64,000 bases of DNA from Marchantia polymorpha subsp. ruderalis (lineage: Eukaryota > Streptophyta > Marchantiopsida > Marchantiales > Marchantiaceae). Shown here piece after piece: positions 10,884 to 20,500 of this stretch. The stretch lies in the NCBI GenBank assembly GCA_037833965.1, contig AP031353.1:9798501-9862500 (forward strand), in the 5' to 3' direction. Within the stretch, counting starts at the first letter, position 1. Each line of letters starts with the position of its first letter. A program made the translations under genes and the position numbers. Under the pieces are notes generated by a model. The model was not told the DNA's origin, ran no database searches, and was given only the letters and a program-made list of their open reading frames with translations.

Positions 10884-10928
10884 CTACAGACAACTTGCCT
10901 GGACAATGTGGTCCTCTGTAATTAGCAT
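10884..10928 (-). promoter_or_regulatory. Upstream ORF (14 codons) before NLR-1
   Basis: ATG at 10928 opens MLITEDHIVQASCL and stops 62 bases before the NLR start. The same uORF precedes NLR-2 (46,797-46,841), and a one-residue variant is present in U3a (34,340-34,384). If this leader is transcribed as drawn, the uORF could lower NLR translation. The bases before the ATG (CTACTCAG) also look like a 3' splice acceptor, so it may instead begin an exon. Confidence 0.4.
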
Positions 10929-11101
10929 CTGAGTAGAACGTTGAGCTTGTAATATCGTAAATCAGCTTTTTTAAGACGACAACTTACAAATCATTCCCAA
11001 ATGTGGAAAACTATCTTCCGCTAGTACTAAGATATATCTGACTATCTGATACTTGAATAAGACTACGGAAAAAGAGATAAACTTTTAATTGGAGAAACCT
11101 T

Positions 11102-11114
11102 TATATATATATAT
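11102..11114 (-). promoter_or_regulatory. TATA-like run upstream of NLR-1
   Basis: A (TA)n run followed on the minus strand by AAAGG lies about 285 bases upstream of the NLR-1 ATG. It is placed so that a short leader with the uORF would follow. NLR-2 has the equivalent at about 47,015-47,026. The relic units U2 and U3a carry different sequence at this position. It competes with the alternative that this stretch is an intron. Confidence 0.3.
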
Positions 11115-11222
11115 TTGGTTTGATTGCCACTCTTTTGCCTGTGGGATGACAAAACCCAAGAGGTTTAGGCATGAAGCAGTTCACAAACCTGCAACGTCTA
11201 GGGTGAAATGATCGCTACTTAC

Positions 11223-11426
11223 CACCAACATGGAATTCAACAAGCAGACAAGCGAACCGAGATTATCGCGACGGACAGTATTTCCCTGGCAATTTTTCAT
11301 CCCACCTTCACGTCCTGCAAAGTATTGGACCCACAACGCCCTGAACAGAGCACGCAACACAGCCAAGTCCATGTCAGTCGGACACAATGAATGCACTTTC
11401 TGCATGCGAGGGCAGGGTCGGGGCAT
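11223..11426 (-). other. Candidate 204-nt exon upstream of NLR-1
   Basis: On the minus strand an acceptor-like TTTCACTTCCAG precedes 11426 and a donor GTAAGT follows 11223. The enclosed block is 204 nt and open in phase 0 (MPRPCPRMQKVHS...). Blocks of the same length with both signals occur in U2, U3a and U3b; the U3a copy has an internal stop. Splicing to an acceptor just before 10928 would run into the uORF frame and stop, so it would not extend the NLR protein. It could be a noncoding leader exon or a former small gene. Confidence 0.35.
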
Positions 11427-11938
11427 CTGGAAGTGAAATTCTGCTGACTGAGATCTTTGTTGCAGAGAAACGTGATTTCGTGAGAAAACGAGTAATCTTC
11501 AGATGAATCATAATCGGCGTACTCAAGAGTGACGGAGTACAGCTTTCTCTGAGTGTGGATGTTCAGCAGACGTACTTCGCATCTACAGAAGAAATCAAAT
11601 TGAAATTGTCGACATTCTGATGAGGTGTGCGGGCTAAAAAGATTTCCATCAGCGAAACTAAAACAATTTCTCAATTAAATATTTTTATCCTCATCCGCGT
11701 CTCATGAGCAGGTGGTTACCTGCGTGCTGGCTTGGTGCTCTATCGGTGTCCGTCGTCTCCTGTGCATAAACTTTCCTTCCCGTTATCGCTCGTATTCCAT
11801 CGACGAAGCTCACCGGGCGTGGAGGGCCATTTGAGCACGAGTGCACTCTGTTTTGGACAGGAGTGCGAATGCTCACATTGTCTGTCAGTGTCGTCCGTTG
11901 AGTTTTGAGGCAGGAGTGATGGTGTCGCCGTCATGTAA
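11427..11938. other. Conserved upstream flank of NLR-1, no confirmed gene
   Basis: The flank repeats in every unit. Minus-strand frames include FSFADG...FDFFC and DYDSSEDYSFSHEI, which keep their sense between U1b and U3b and partly in U3a (DLSDDYSSPHEI). A TGA lies in that frame in U2 and U3a. I cannot decide between an old exon and conserved promoter DNA. No known domain is recognised. Confidence 0.35.
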
Positions 11939-12586
11939 AGCCACCCCGACCGTATGCCTCCGGGCTGACGGCAGGAGCCCTTCATACGAGCACAGTTCGG
12001 GCGTCGCCGTTACTCACCCCGTTCGGCCTCGGCCCGGCTAAGTTTGTCGCTAAAGTTGAAGGTGTTAAAAGCTAAAGTTAAAGTCGAGAGTACTTGGTCT
12101 GGAGCGGAGGAGTCGACAGCTCTTTGCTTTCGCGCATCTTTTGTCTCTAGTCTTCTATTCGAACCCTCGTTCTTCTTCTTGTTGTCCGCTTTCTTCATAA
12201 ACCAAATGCGTGGAGAAGTGAAGATGTCAACGCTGCAGCATGCTGAGCAACGAGGAGTGATTCCGTCGATGTTATCTTTGCTGTGAATTGTGGTGGCGAA
12301 TTGCTCCGGCCCATCAGTGCCGGTCAATCCTGAAGTTAAATAATGCGATGTCAAATAATTTCTCACTGAGAACGCTGTCAAACCAATTTCCGAGCACTCA
12401 ATTGAAAATTCTGGTAGGCATCGAAGTGACTATTATTGTGGAAGTGTACACTTGCTTCACGATCTTTTACTTACAATTCGCGATTGGAAGCTTTAAAATT
12501 AAGCTAATGTTAAAGCAAGCCACTGATTTGCGAAATACGAAACTACTTGTATTTAAAAAATCCCAGAATACTGCACTTTTGCTTAG

Positions 12587-12718
12587 ATGAATCCAATTAT
12601 CACTAAGGATTTAGACGATCCTTGTCTTATGCTCGTGAATAATTATAACTTTTGTGAGCATGCAACCCAATCAACACTGGATAGACCATATTGTGTGGCC
12701 TGTGAGGGTGAGCTTTGA
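12587..12718 (+). pseudogene. C1 zinc-finger gene fragment inside E, U1b
   Basis: ATG 12587 opens 43 codons with H...RPYCVACEGEL, then a stop. In the U3b copy the same frame continues LWHVPSYGTGFSC, giving the H-x(n)-CxxC-...-GxGFxC pattern of a C1 (phorbol-ester/DAG-type) domain. In U1b the tryptophan codon of that LW is TGA. It is a captured partial exon, not a working gene. Confidence 0.45.
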
Positions 12719-13614
12719 CATGTACCTTCTTACGGGACAGGATTTAGTTGTCAAGACTGAAGGAAAATGTTGGTACGTTGGGGATTCATACCAATCAATC
12801 CAGTGCACAATTCATTCGTTTGGCTTTGTAACTCTTCAAAACATGTTCGTTTTACGAACCCCCAGTTTTACAATTGATGGTCTCGAGCAAGGGGGTGACA
12901 GATATCAGGGCTTTGTTGATATCTCAGCGTAAATCGCATTTCACGAACTGATAGAATGAGAACATACCAATAGAGACAAGCCTAGATCCGAATTTTAAAA
13001 CACCAGTCCTCAAGTGATTAACATCAGGCATACCGAACACTAGAGAGCCCTGGATTCGATAATTACAAGAAGAGAAGTTTTTTCACTCGCATTTACGTAG
13101 CGCACTGTCTGAACTGTGTTGATGGCCTATCATCACAGCAAGAAGACTACACACGAAGCCAACAGATTGATAGGCAGGTTCAATCAGTATCCCATAATCA
13201 GAAGACATTTTGAAAATCCTACGTACGTATCCATTTTACATTCCATCAAGAATCCTTATTAACCTTCGATTTATTAACCCTACTGACGATACTGCTGCGA
13301 TATATATCAAGCCTTGTGAATTTCACGTAATGTACAATTGTCGATAGAAAAGCACCGTATGCAAAAATACTAAACTGGCTCATTACATGTAATCAGCGTA
13401 CATCTTTGTTTCTTGATACCCCTCTAGAACACTTTTTGTGTGGCTGGGTTGCACTCAACATGCAATTATTCGAAGCTTAATGCAGAAAATCTTCTATGAA
13501 GCCCTGGACGTTAAGCAAAGAATAAATAGAGATATTCCATGAATAATTTACTGTTAGTTTTATGTTTGCATATTTCCTTGAAGATTTGGTCTCTCGTCTT
13601 TATGGCATGTTCCT

Positions 13615-13662
13615 CACTATTAAACCCAGCCGAAGCATCTGCTTTGGCTGGGTTTAGTAGTG
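13615..13662. repeat. 22-bp-arm hairpin inside E, U1b
   Basis: Arms 13615-13636 and 13641-13662 pair across a 4-base loop with only two G.T-type mismatches; the core is AAACCCAGCC/GGCTGGGTTT. An identical hairpin is at 49,531-49,578. U2 has a rearranged version with extra partial arms. A second perfect 13-bp hairpin (ATCCTTCACGCAA) follows about 290 bases to the right. Confidence 0.6.
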
Positions 13663-14579
13663 AAATGCTTTGAATAGAAAGGAACAGAAATGATGCTTTT
13701 ACGTGACAGCGGGTAATTCTCCATACGATGTTCTTCTGCGCGTCCAAGGCCACCAAGGAAGATCATTACATCTGAGATTGGAGCAAGGAGCAGCAGGCCA
13801 GCGGTCTTCAAATGCTAAGTTGAGATTCGCCGAAAATGATAAGGACGAGAGGAGTCGCCAGTTCGCAACCGGTATCCTTCGAAGAATCGACTCGTGTGAA
13901 TCGGCTTGGAATCAACACGGCCTATGGTCAACTTAACCACAAATCAGCTATCATAATCCTTCACGCAAAGGATTATTGCGTGAAGGATCTATCAGTCACA
14001 TGGATTACTGGCACTCCAGAGACCTTCTTTCTACCCACTCTGTAATCAACACCACCCTTCTAAGAGTGGTCCGTTGTGTGAATCGGTTTGAGAGAAGCTC
14101 CCACTTCCACCTCAATCAACGTCCACGTTTAAAAACATGGAATGCCCTGCGGATGCAGCTATAATATTGCTCCTGAAAGAGAAGAAAATTGGACAAGAAG
14201 AGTGAGGGTTAGAATAGAATACTAGAGAGAAGAGGCAAGAAAGTCAAGAGCTTGTCAGCTACGCCGAGTCCAGACCAAGTACTCTCGCACACCTCAGTGA
14301 ACTTTAGCGACTTTAACTTAGCAGTCCCTTCCGTACCAACGGTGTGCGTAACGGCGAGGACACAAAGGTGTTCGTATGAACGTACCCGGCCGTATGCGGA
14401 AAACGAATACGGTCGGGGTGGCTGAACTCAAAAGTCGTGTAAGCGCCACCTGAGCTCTTCGCTCTGGCTGGCTGGCTGTGTGTGTAAGCAGCGGCAACTC
14501 GTTAAGGGCACTTCGGCTACACCTAGGAGAGTTGTCCGATCTGACAATTCTTCCGACACTAGACCGTTGCCAAATCAAA

Positions 14580-15466
14580 AACAGTGCTCTCCACGATTCT
14601 AGAAAATTGTCCACAAGAGGTAACAAAGCTCTCAACAAAACTTGCGGCTAATACAACAAAGTCTCAAAATAGCAGCTCTGAAGTACGTCGGTTAAACATA
14701 TTGCTGAAGAAGGGAAAGAGCTATGGGGATACAGTTTACCTCTTTCTTGTAATGGGTATATGCAGGTATGGTTATAACAGCCAATTACCTAAATATGGTT
14801 AATTTTGTCTCTTAAAAAATATTAATTTAGTTTAATAAAAACTTAATTTAGGCCAATTTAACTTCTAAAAATGAGATTTAGTTTATTAAATTTTTTTCTC
14901 TAAAAAAATTAAATATAGAAATTATATTTAAAATATTTTTTTCGTTAATTTAGAAATAATATATCAAAATATCCATCAGTTTTACATAAGTATCCCCTTC
15001 CCGTTGGTTGCAACATGCAGGCACCAAATCACACCCACCTCCATTTAGGCGCCTAATCACCGGACCATTTAAGTAATTTAGGCCACGATATATAAGATCG
15101 CCTAATACAAACATGACGGGGTATATGAGAAGTCTAGACTTGTTTGAAGAAGCTATGAACCAATCCATTTAGAGAGATGATGGATTGCCACTATCTCACA
15201 TTCACAGAGCTGAAGATGGAAATGATAAGCTACCGCTAATATTTCATGTTTTGAAAGAAAGGATCAAACATTTTCCTCTTCACGTGTTCGACTATGAAAT
15301 TTGCTTTATGCTAACTGCCATCGTGCGAAGACATGTATATTTGAAGGTGTGTAAGCTGTCAAGCACAAACAGAGCTCGTCCATGGGGGAACGAGGGCTCT
15401 CAATTGAATCATACAGACTGACATTCTCGACAGAGGCCATTGCAGATCAGTGCACTGCCGGATGCT
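14580..15466 (+). pseudogene. Plus-strand coding relic R, U1b (interrupted)
   Basis: The first part reads LSTILENCPQEV...SSSEVRRLNILLKKGKSYGDTVYLFLVMG. After a 356-bp insertion the frame resumes at YMRSLDLFEEAMNQSI, meets TAG, then continues LPLSHIHRAEDG and FHVLKERIKHFPLHVFDYE. The right part has one extra change compared with the U2 and U3b copies (TNRARPWGN replaces TKQSSSMGE), so it is further decayed. The family is not recognised. Confidence 0.45.
14763..15118. mobile_element. 356-bp AT-rich insertion with 9-bp target duplication, U1b
   Basis: GGGTATATG flanks the insert at 14754-14762 and 15119-15127. The matching site in U1a and U3a holds a single copy, which fixes the ends. The inside is AT-rich with no reading frame. 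The ends are only weakly inverted. A 9-bp duplication fits a Mutator-like MITE. Confidence 0.7.
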
Positions 15467-15567
15467 AGAAAGTCCAAAAGATTTGACGAAATGAATTGAA
15501 ACAGAATTCCTTGAGGTCAAGAAGGATGTCTCAGAATTCCTGTGCCCTTAAACATGTGAAATTTACA

Positions 15568-15572
15568 GTGAA
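15568..15572. repeat. Target-site duplication, left (GTGAA)
   Basis: GTGAA precedes the 5' LTR and recurs right after the 3' LTR at 25700-25704. The unoccupied site is seen once in TTTACAGTGAACTTCTTG at the U2/U3 junction (around 32,460). Confidence 0.95.
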
Positions 15573-17497
15573 TGTGAGCACAAAATTGTGCTCACATGTC
15601 TTTTTAACCTTGTGAGAGTTAAAGTTTTAGATTTAAGCTCTTGCAAAATTATGCTCGGAGTTTTCTGGAAGTTTTGGTAAGATTAGGAGTTGGTGTAATA
15701 GCTAGTAGGCAAAGGTCCGGAACGGGGCTTTCAGGGCAGGGTCTCCGGCGAAGAGCCTTCGGTGAAGTTCCTTCGGGGAAAGGCCTTCGGCGAAACAGTG
15801 AAACCCTCATAACGTTTTCAATGTGTGACTCCTTGACTCAGTTAGTGTCTCCTTGGAAAGAGCTCGCAACGCTCGTTCCAACGAGACCAAGAACTCTTCA
15901 AACGGATGAGGAATCACTGAGTTGTGAGTGTCGGAAGTTACTGATGGGAAGGGTTGAGGCAAGTCTGGTTGCGAACGTCTCCGGCTGCGAACGTCTTCGG
16001 CACCGGGGGTCTCCGGCTGCGAACATCTCCGGCTTCGGACGACTTCGCGACAACTGCGAGCAGGCCTTCGGTGAACTCGGGGTCGGCGAACTCCGAGCCG
16101 GTGAACATCGTGCAAGGGCCATCGGCGAAACAGTAAACTCGGCATATCTTTTTCATTTGTTAACGGTTTGACTTGATTAGGGTCTCGTTGGAAAGAACTC
16201 GCGACGCTCGTTCCAACGAGACCAAGAACTCTTCAAACGGATAAGGCGTCACTGAGTTATGAGCGTCGAAAGCGGCAGATAGGGTAGGACAACATCCAAC
16301 CGGAAGACATCGAACCGGAAGCTATCCAACCGGAAGCTATCTCACCGGAAGATATCCAACCGGAAGCTATCCAACCAGAAGACATCAAACCGGAAAACCC
16401 GCCTCCGGAGAACTCGAGGTCGGCGAACTTCGTGCCGGCGCCTTCGGCGAAGGGTAAAACCGGCATAACTTTCTCAATTCGTAACGGTTTGACTCAGTTA
16501 GGGTCTCGTTGGAAAGAGCTCGACCTGCTCGTTCCAACGAGCCCACGAACTTGTGAAACAGAGCTAGGGTCTGTGAGTTATGGGTGTCGGGAGTGACTGT
16601 TATGGATAAGCAAAGGTGTGGTCGTGCGTCTTCTACGGGTGGATGCCTTCGGCGGTGCGCGAAAGAAGATCCCCTCCGGCGGATATCGGGTGGTCAGGAT
16701 GTAGAATGTACAGGTGTGGCGGCGGCGGCGGCGTGTAGTCGCGCAGGGGGAGCAGGCAGCTATCCATCATTGCGAGTGGGGCATGCAGGCGGGCTGTGGG
16801 TGTCTCGGCCTTGGACTTCGAAGTGGAGAGTTCGGCGTGGGAGCTGAGACCTGGTGGTGTGTTCGGCCTAGTGTGCGAGAGCTTGTAGTGTACCAGTGTG
16901 CGAGAGCTGGTGGTGTGCGTGTGTGGAGACGGAAGTGGTGTGCTCGGCCTGGGAGCTGAGATCAGAGTGGAAGACCTGAGAGTGGGATCTGAGATTGAAG
17001 TGTAATCTGTGAGTGGGAGCTGAGATCTGAGTGGAAGACCTGAGAGTGGGAGATGTGAGTGAAGTGAAATCTGAGACTGAAATCTGACAGTCGGGATCTG
17101 AATTTGAACTTGAAAAGTGAGAGTTGAATCCGAGAGAGAAATCTGGTGGGGTCTGAAGGTGGGAGCTGAGAAGTCGACATTGAACTCTGAGTAGGAATTG
17201 GGAGTGGGACTGGTATCTAGGAAAGCCCACAGCGGCTGTAGTATTGAGGAAGTCACCCAGAGTTGGGTTAGATCTTTATGTAACAAAGAGCTTGTCTGAT
17301 GCTCTTGCGAAAATAGTAGACAGCAAGGTTATTATTTTCAGTTCTGGATAATTTGTCTGTGAAGGAGCAAGTGTTTATGATCTCATTGTCATGAATACAC
17401 TTTGAGTACATGGCTTGAGTTCAGCGAAGTTAGATTATGGGAGCTCGAACCCCCACCTGGACTACAACCGCTGAAGGGTGGGAAGGTTTGGCTCACA
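15573..17497 (+). repeat. 5' LTR (1,925 bp)
   Basis: It starts TGTGAGCACAA, which pairs with the following TTGTGCTCACA to form a 24-base palindrome at the terminus, and ends GGCTCACA. It contains three imperfect copies of a roughly 125-base module (about 15,805-15,945, 16,145-16,275 and 16,455-16,595). Each module carries TCGTTGGAA facing TTCCAACGA. It also holds a 15-base minisatellite at about 16,290-16,400 and GAG/CTG-rich DNA near 16,950-17,160. Confidence 0.93.
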
Positions 17498-17502
17498 TAA
17501 AA

Positions 17503-17519
17503 TGGTGCGTCTGCCGGGA
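17503..17519 (+). other. Candidate primer-binding site
   Basis: Five bases after the LTR end the sequence reads TGGTGCGTCTGCCGGGA. It begins with TGG, as expected for pairing with a tRNA CCA end, and resembles the tRNA-Asp-type sites of plant Gypsy elements. The exact primer tRNA is uncertain. Confidence 0.55.
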
Positions 17520-17533
17520 GCCTGATCTTGTAA

Positions 17534-20500
17534 ATGCAGAATAGGACTAGATCGCACAAACCAAACCTGGAGCCAGGACTGGAGAAACCTGTTCGCAGTA
17601 GGAAGAAACCTGAGAATAAGGAAATCGAGGAAGAAATTAAACTTGAGATATTTCTGAACGTGGACCCTGTTGATGAGTCTTTGTTAGAAGGTTTAGAGAT
17701 TGTAGAACCTGATAGTGAGAAGTCGGTTGAGGAATCTGCCAGCATGGCTGACGATGGAGGGAGAGCAGGCCCTCCTTCTAGTCCTCCCATAGACCCACTC
17801 GTGAGGCCAAGAGGCCTGCCTATTCAGGTTCCACAGAACTTGGCAGCTGTGGTCATACCACCCAATCTGCCTAAGTTCTATGGGACAAAGGATGAGGATC
17901 CTTCAAGGCACATGGAAAGATATGTTGAGAGGCTAGCCAGCTCTCTGATTACAGATCCAGGGTATTTTTTGGTCTGGTTTCCTACTACCCTGGAAGGTGA
18001 GGCGTATGAGTGGTATAGGGATCATTCTGAAGGTCATTTTGGGGGATGGGATCAGATGCAAAGGGAGTTCTTGAATGAGTTTAGGCCTGAGGTGGGGCAG
18101 GGTTCTGCATTGAGAGCTTTGGCATCATTAAAACAGGGAAGGGAAGAGGAAATCTCAGCTTACATTAGAAGATTTGATCTGGTTTGTGCGCGTTTTGTGG
18201 GTACAATGCTCAACGACGATACGCTGAGACAATTTTTTATCCAAGGCTTTTTCAAATCTGGGACCATCCGAGGGGTGCTGGAGAGAAGCCCTCAAACTCT
18301 TGCTGAGGCCAAGATGGCTGCCAAGGAGATAGAGAATATTGACAAGGACTATGATAGATTGTGGAGGAAGGAGGATGAATCCATTCCTCAGTTCATCCCA
18401 ATTCGTCCAAGAGCAATTGAAGGAGACTCAGGTAGGCATAGGGGTCAAGCTCCCTATTCTCTCAGTGAGTCAATTTCGCAGACCAGAGAGCCAGCACCTG
18501 TTTTAGCATTGCCAGCCCCTATTGTAGATCCTAACCTGGCAGATGTAGAGAAAAGATTAAATGCTAGCCAAGTGGGCTTTCAAGAGACCATGATGAAGCA
18601 AATGCAAAATATTACAGATCAGATGGCCTTGATGATCAGGAGTCAACAGCCAGGGCCTCCTCCTCCAGTCGAGTCAGGTAGACATTCATCAAGCATGTGG
18701 TGTGTCCAGTGTGGTCAATCTGGTCATACCAGGCAATTTTGTAGGGTGGTGCCAAACCGTGACAACAGAATGAGCGGTGGCCCACCTGTGCAACACCAAA
18801 GGGGCCAAGGACCAAATTACCAAGGTCAAAACGGGTACAGAGTACCTCCTAGGGGTCAGGTTGGTCAGAACATGGAGAGAAAAGAATTACATGCATTTTG
18901 TGGTAGGTGGCACTATCCAGGTCAGTGTTGGTCTGAGGTTGGGGTTAATGGGTGTAGTAATTGTGGAGGTAGTCATCCCTCTGACCAATGTCGGCAGCCA
19001 GATAAAGTTATTAGGATGCCTCAGCCTACTGTTAGTCCTTACCAGGCGAGAGAAAATATGAGGGGTGCAAGACCGCAGAATGAGCATTCTAACAATCTTA
19101 GACCTTCTAACTTGTATTATGATCATGAGAACGGCAAACAGACATTCAATCCACCTGTTGGACTGCAGACAGTGAACAGATATATTCCCATCCAGAGTGA
19201 ACCACGAGATGAACCTCGTAGTGACAACAGAAAACAGGTTTCTTTTGCAGATCCATGTTCTTCAAACTCTCAAGATGCTAGGTTTGCAAACGATGATGGA
19301 GATGTCCAACGTAGTAGTTCTGATCTTGGTAAGGGGATAGTCGAACAAGGGCAGAATCAGTGGCCTCCACATACTAACCTGATTACTTATAAGTTGAAAA
19401 ATTCGGATGATGTGATTATGCATGAAGCTCCGGCCCTTGCTGTCACCACCAGAGCTGTGCATCGCAAGATGCAAACTAAGAAAAATGAAGATGAGCAAGG
19501 GGAGACTTCATCTGAGGAGCCTCCTCATCTCTCTGATCTTGAGAGAGTGGCGAGGAGAGCAAGGAGGATTACAAGGGCAGAGGAGAAAAGAGATGAGGTT
19601 CTACATGATGCAGAGGTGCCACCTGTCACGCAAGATTCAGAAAGCAATCAATCACGAGAGTGGGAAGGACCTGGGATTCCTGTGACAGAGTGGGAGAACA
19701 TGAGAGGTCAGAGAAGGAGAGAGTCGGAGAAGTACAATTTGTGGTCAGATCTGAGTTCGCTGAAGGCAGACATTACTTTTGGTCAGCTGCTGGAAATATC
19801 TCCCATTGCTCGTAAGACTTTGAAGGAGGGCATTCCTGTGCATAGAAGGAGTAGAAAGACGAAGACTGGAGTCGCTGCTAGAGTTCATTTGCAAAAAGGA
19901 AGTCAGGATGTCAAACCTGTGGAGATAGAGGTGGTAGTGGTAGACAAGGTGATTCCCAATGTATTAGTTGATGGGGGTAGTGGTTTGAACATCCTACCTG
20001 AACACACCATGAGAAAGTTAGGTTTGAATCTGACAGGCCCCTCACCTTTCATTATCAATATGGCCAATCAGACTTCAGCTGTACCAGTGGGGATGATTAA
20101 AGATTGCAGGTTGTCCACTGGTGGTGAGGAGTATATTGTCACATTTCATGTGATTAAGATGCATTCGAACAGGGACACCTTTCCCATTCTATTGGGCAGA
20201 CCTTGGTTGAGAATGGCTAATGCAATTGTGGATTGGGGAGGACTGAAGCCATCAATCACATATGGTCCTCATGATAACAGAGTCAAGGTGTCAATAGGGT
20301 CATTAGGTGGAAGGGTGAGAGAGGATCCTGAGTTATCTTCAGGGAAGGAAGAAGAGAAAAACGAGGCCAAGTGTGATGACACTTTAGTGGGAGTGGTTCA
20401 TTTGAATGACAGAAAAAATAGATTAGACGTAGGATCAGGTAGCTTGGGTCCTAGTTTTTACAGCAGAAGCGAGGATGGAGAGTTTGCTCAGTGGTTGAGA

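Larger units (their letters stand above)
11939..14423. mobile_element. TIR element E, U1b copy (non-autonomous DNA transposon)
   Basis: The left end AGCCACCCCGACCGTATG is matched by the inverted right end CATACGG...CGGTCGGGGTGGCT. Imperfect inverted similarity runs on for roughly 90 bases inward (CTGACGG, CATACGA and GCCGTTA motifs). The element is 2,485 bp, encodes no transposase, and carries a C1-domain gene fragment. I see no clear target-site duplication. Long TIRs plus gene capture fit a Mutator-like (Pack-MULE type) element, but the superfamily is an inference. Confidence 0.65.

Noticed and set aside
10822-10893. NLR-1 start at 10893 (MSVGVGPY)
   Set aside because: That codon is TTG; the first ATG in frame is 10821, which gives the conserved MAELV start.
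16633-17286. Ser/Thr/Pro-rich frame of 217 codons on the minus strand, repeated at 24,835
   Set aside because: It lies wholly inside the LTRs and reflects CTGAG-type repeat composition.
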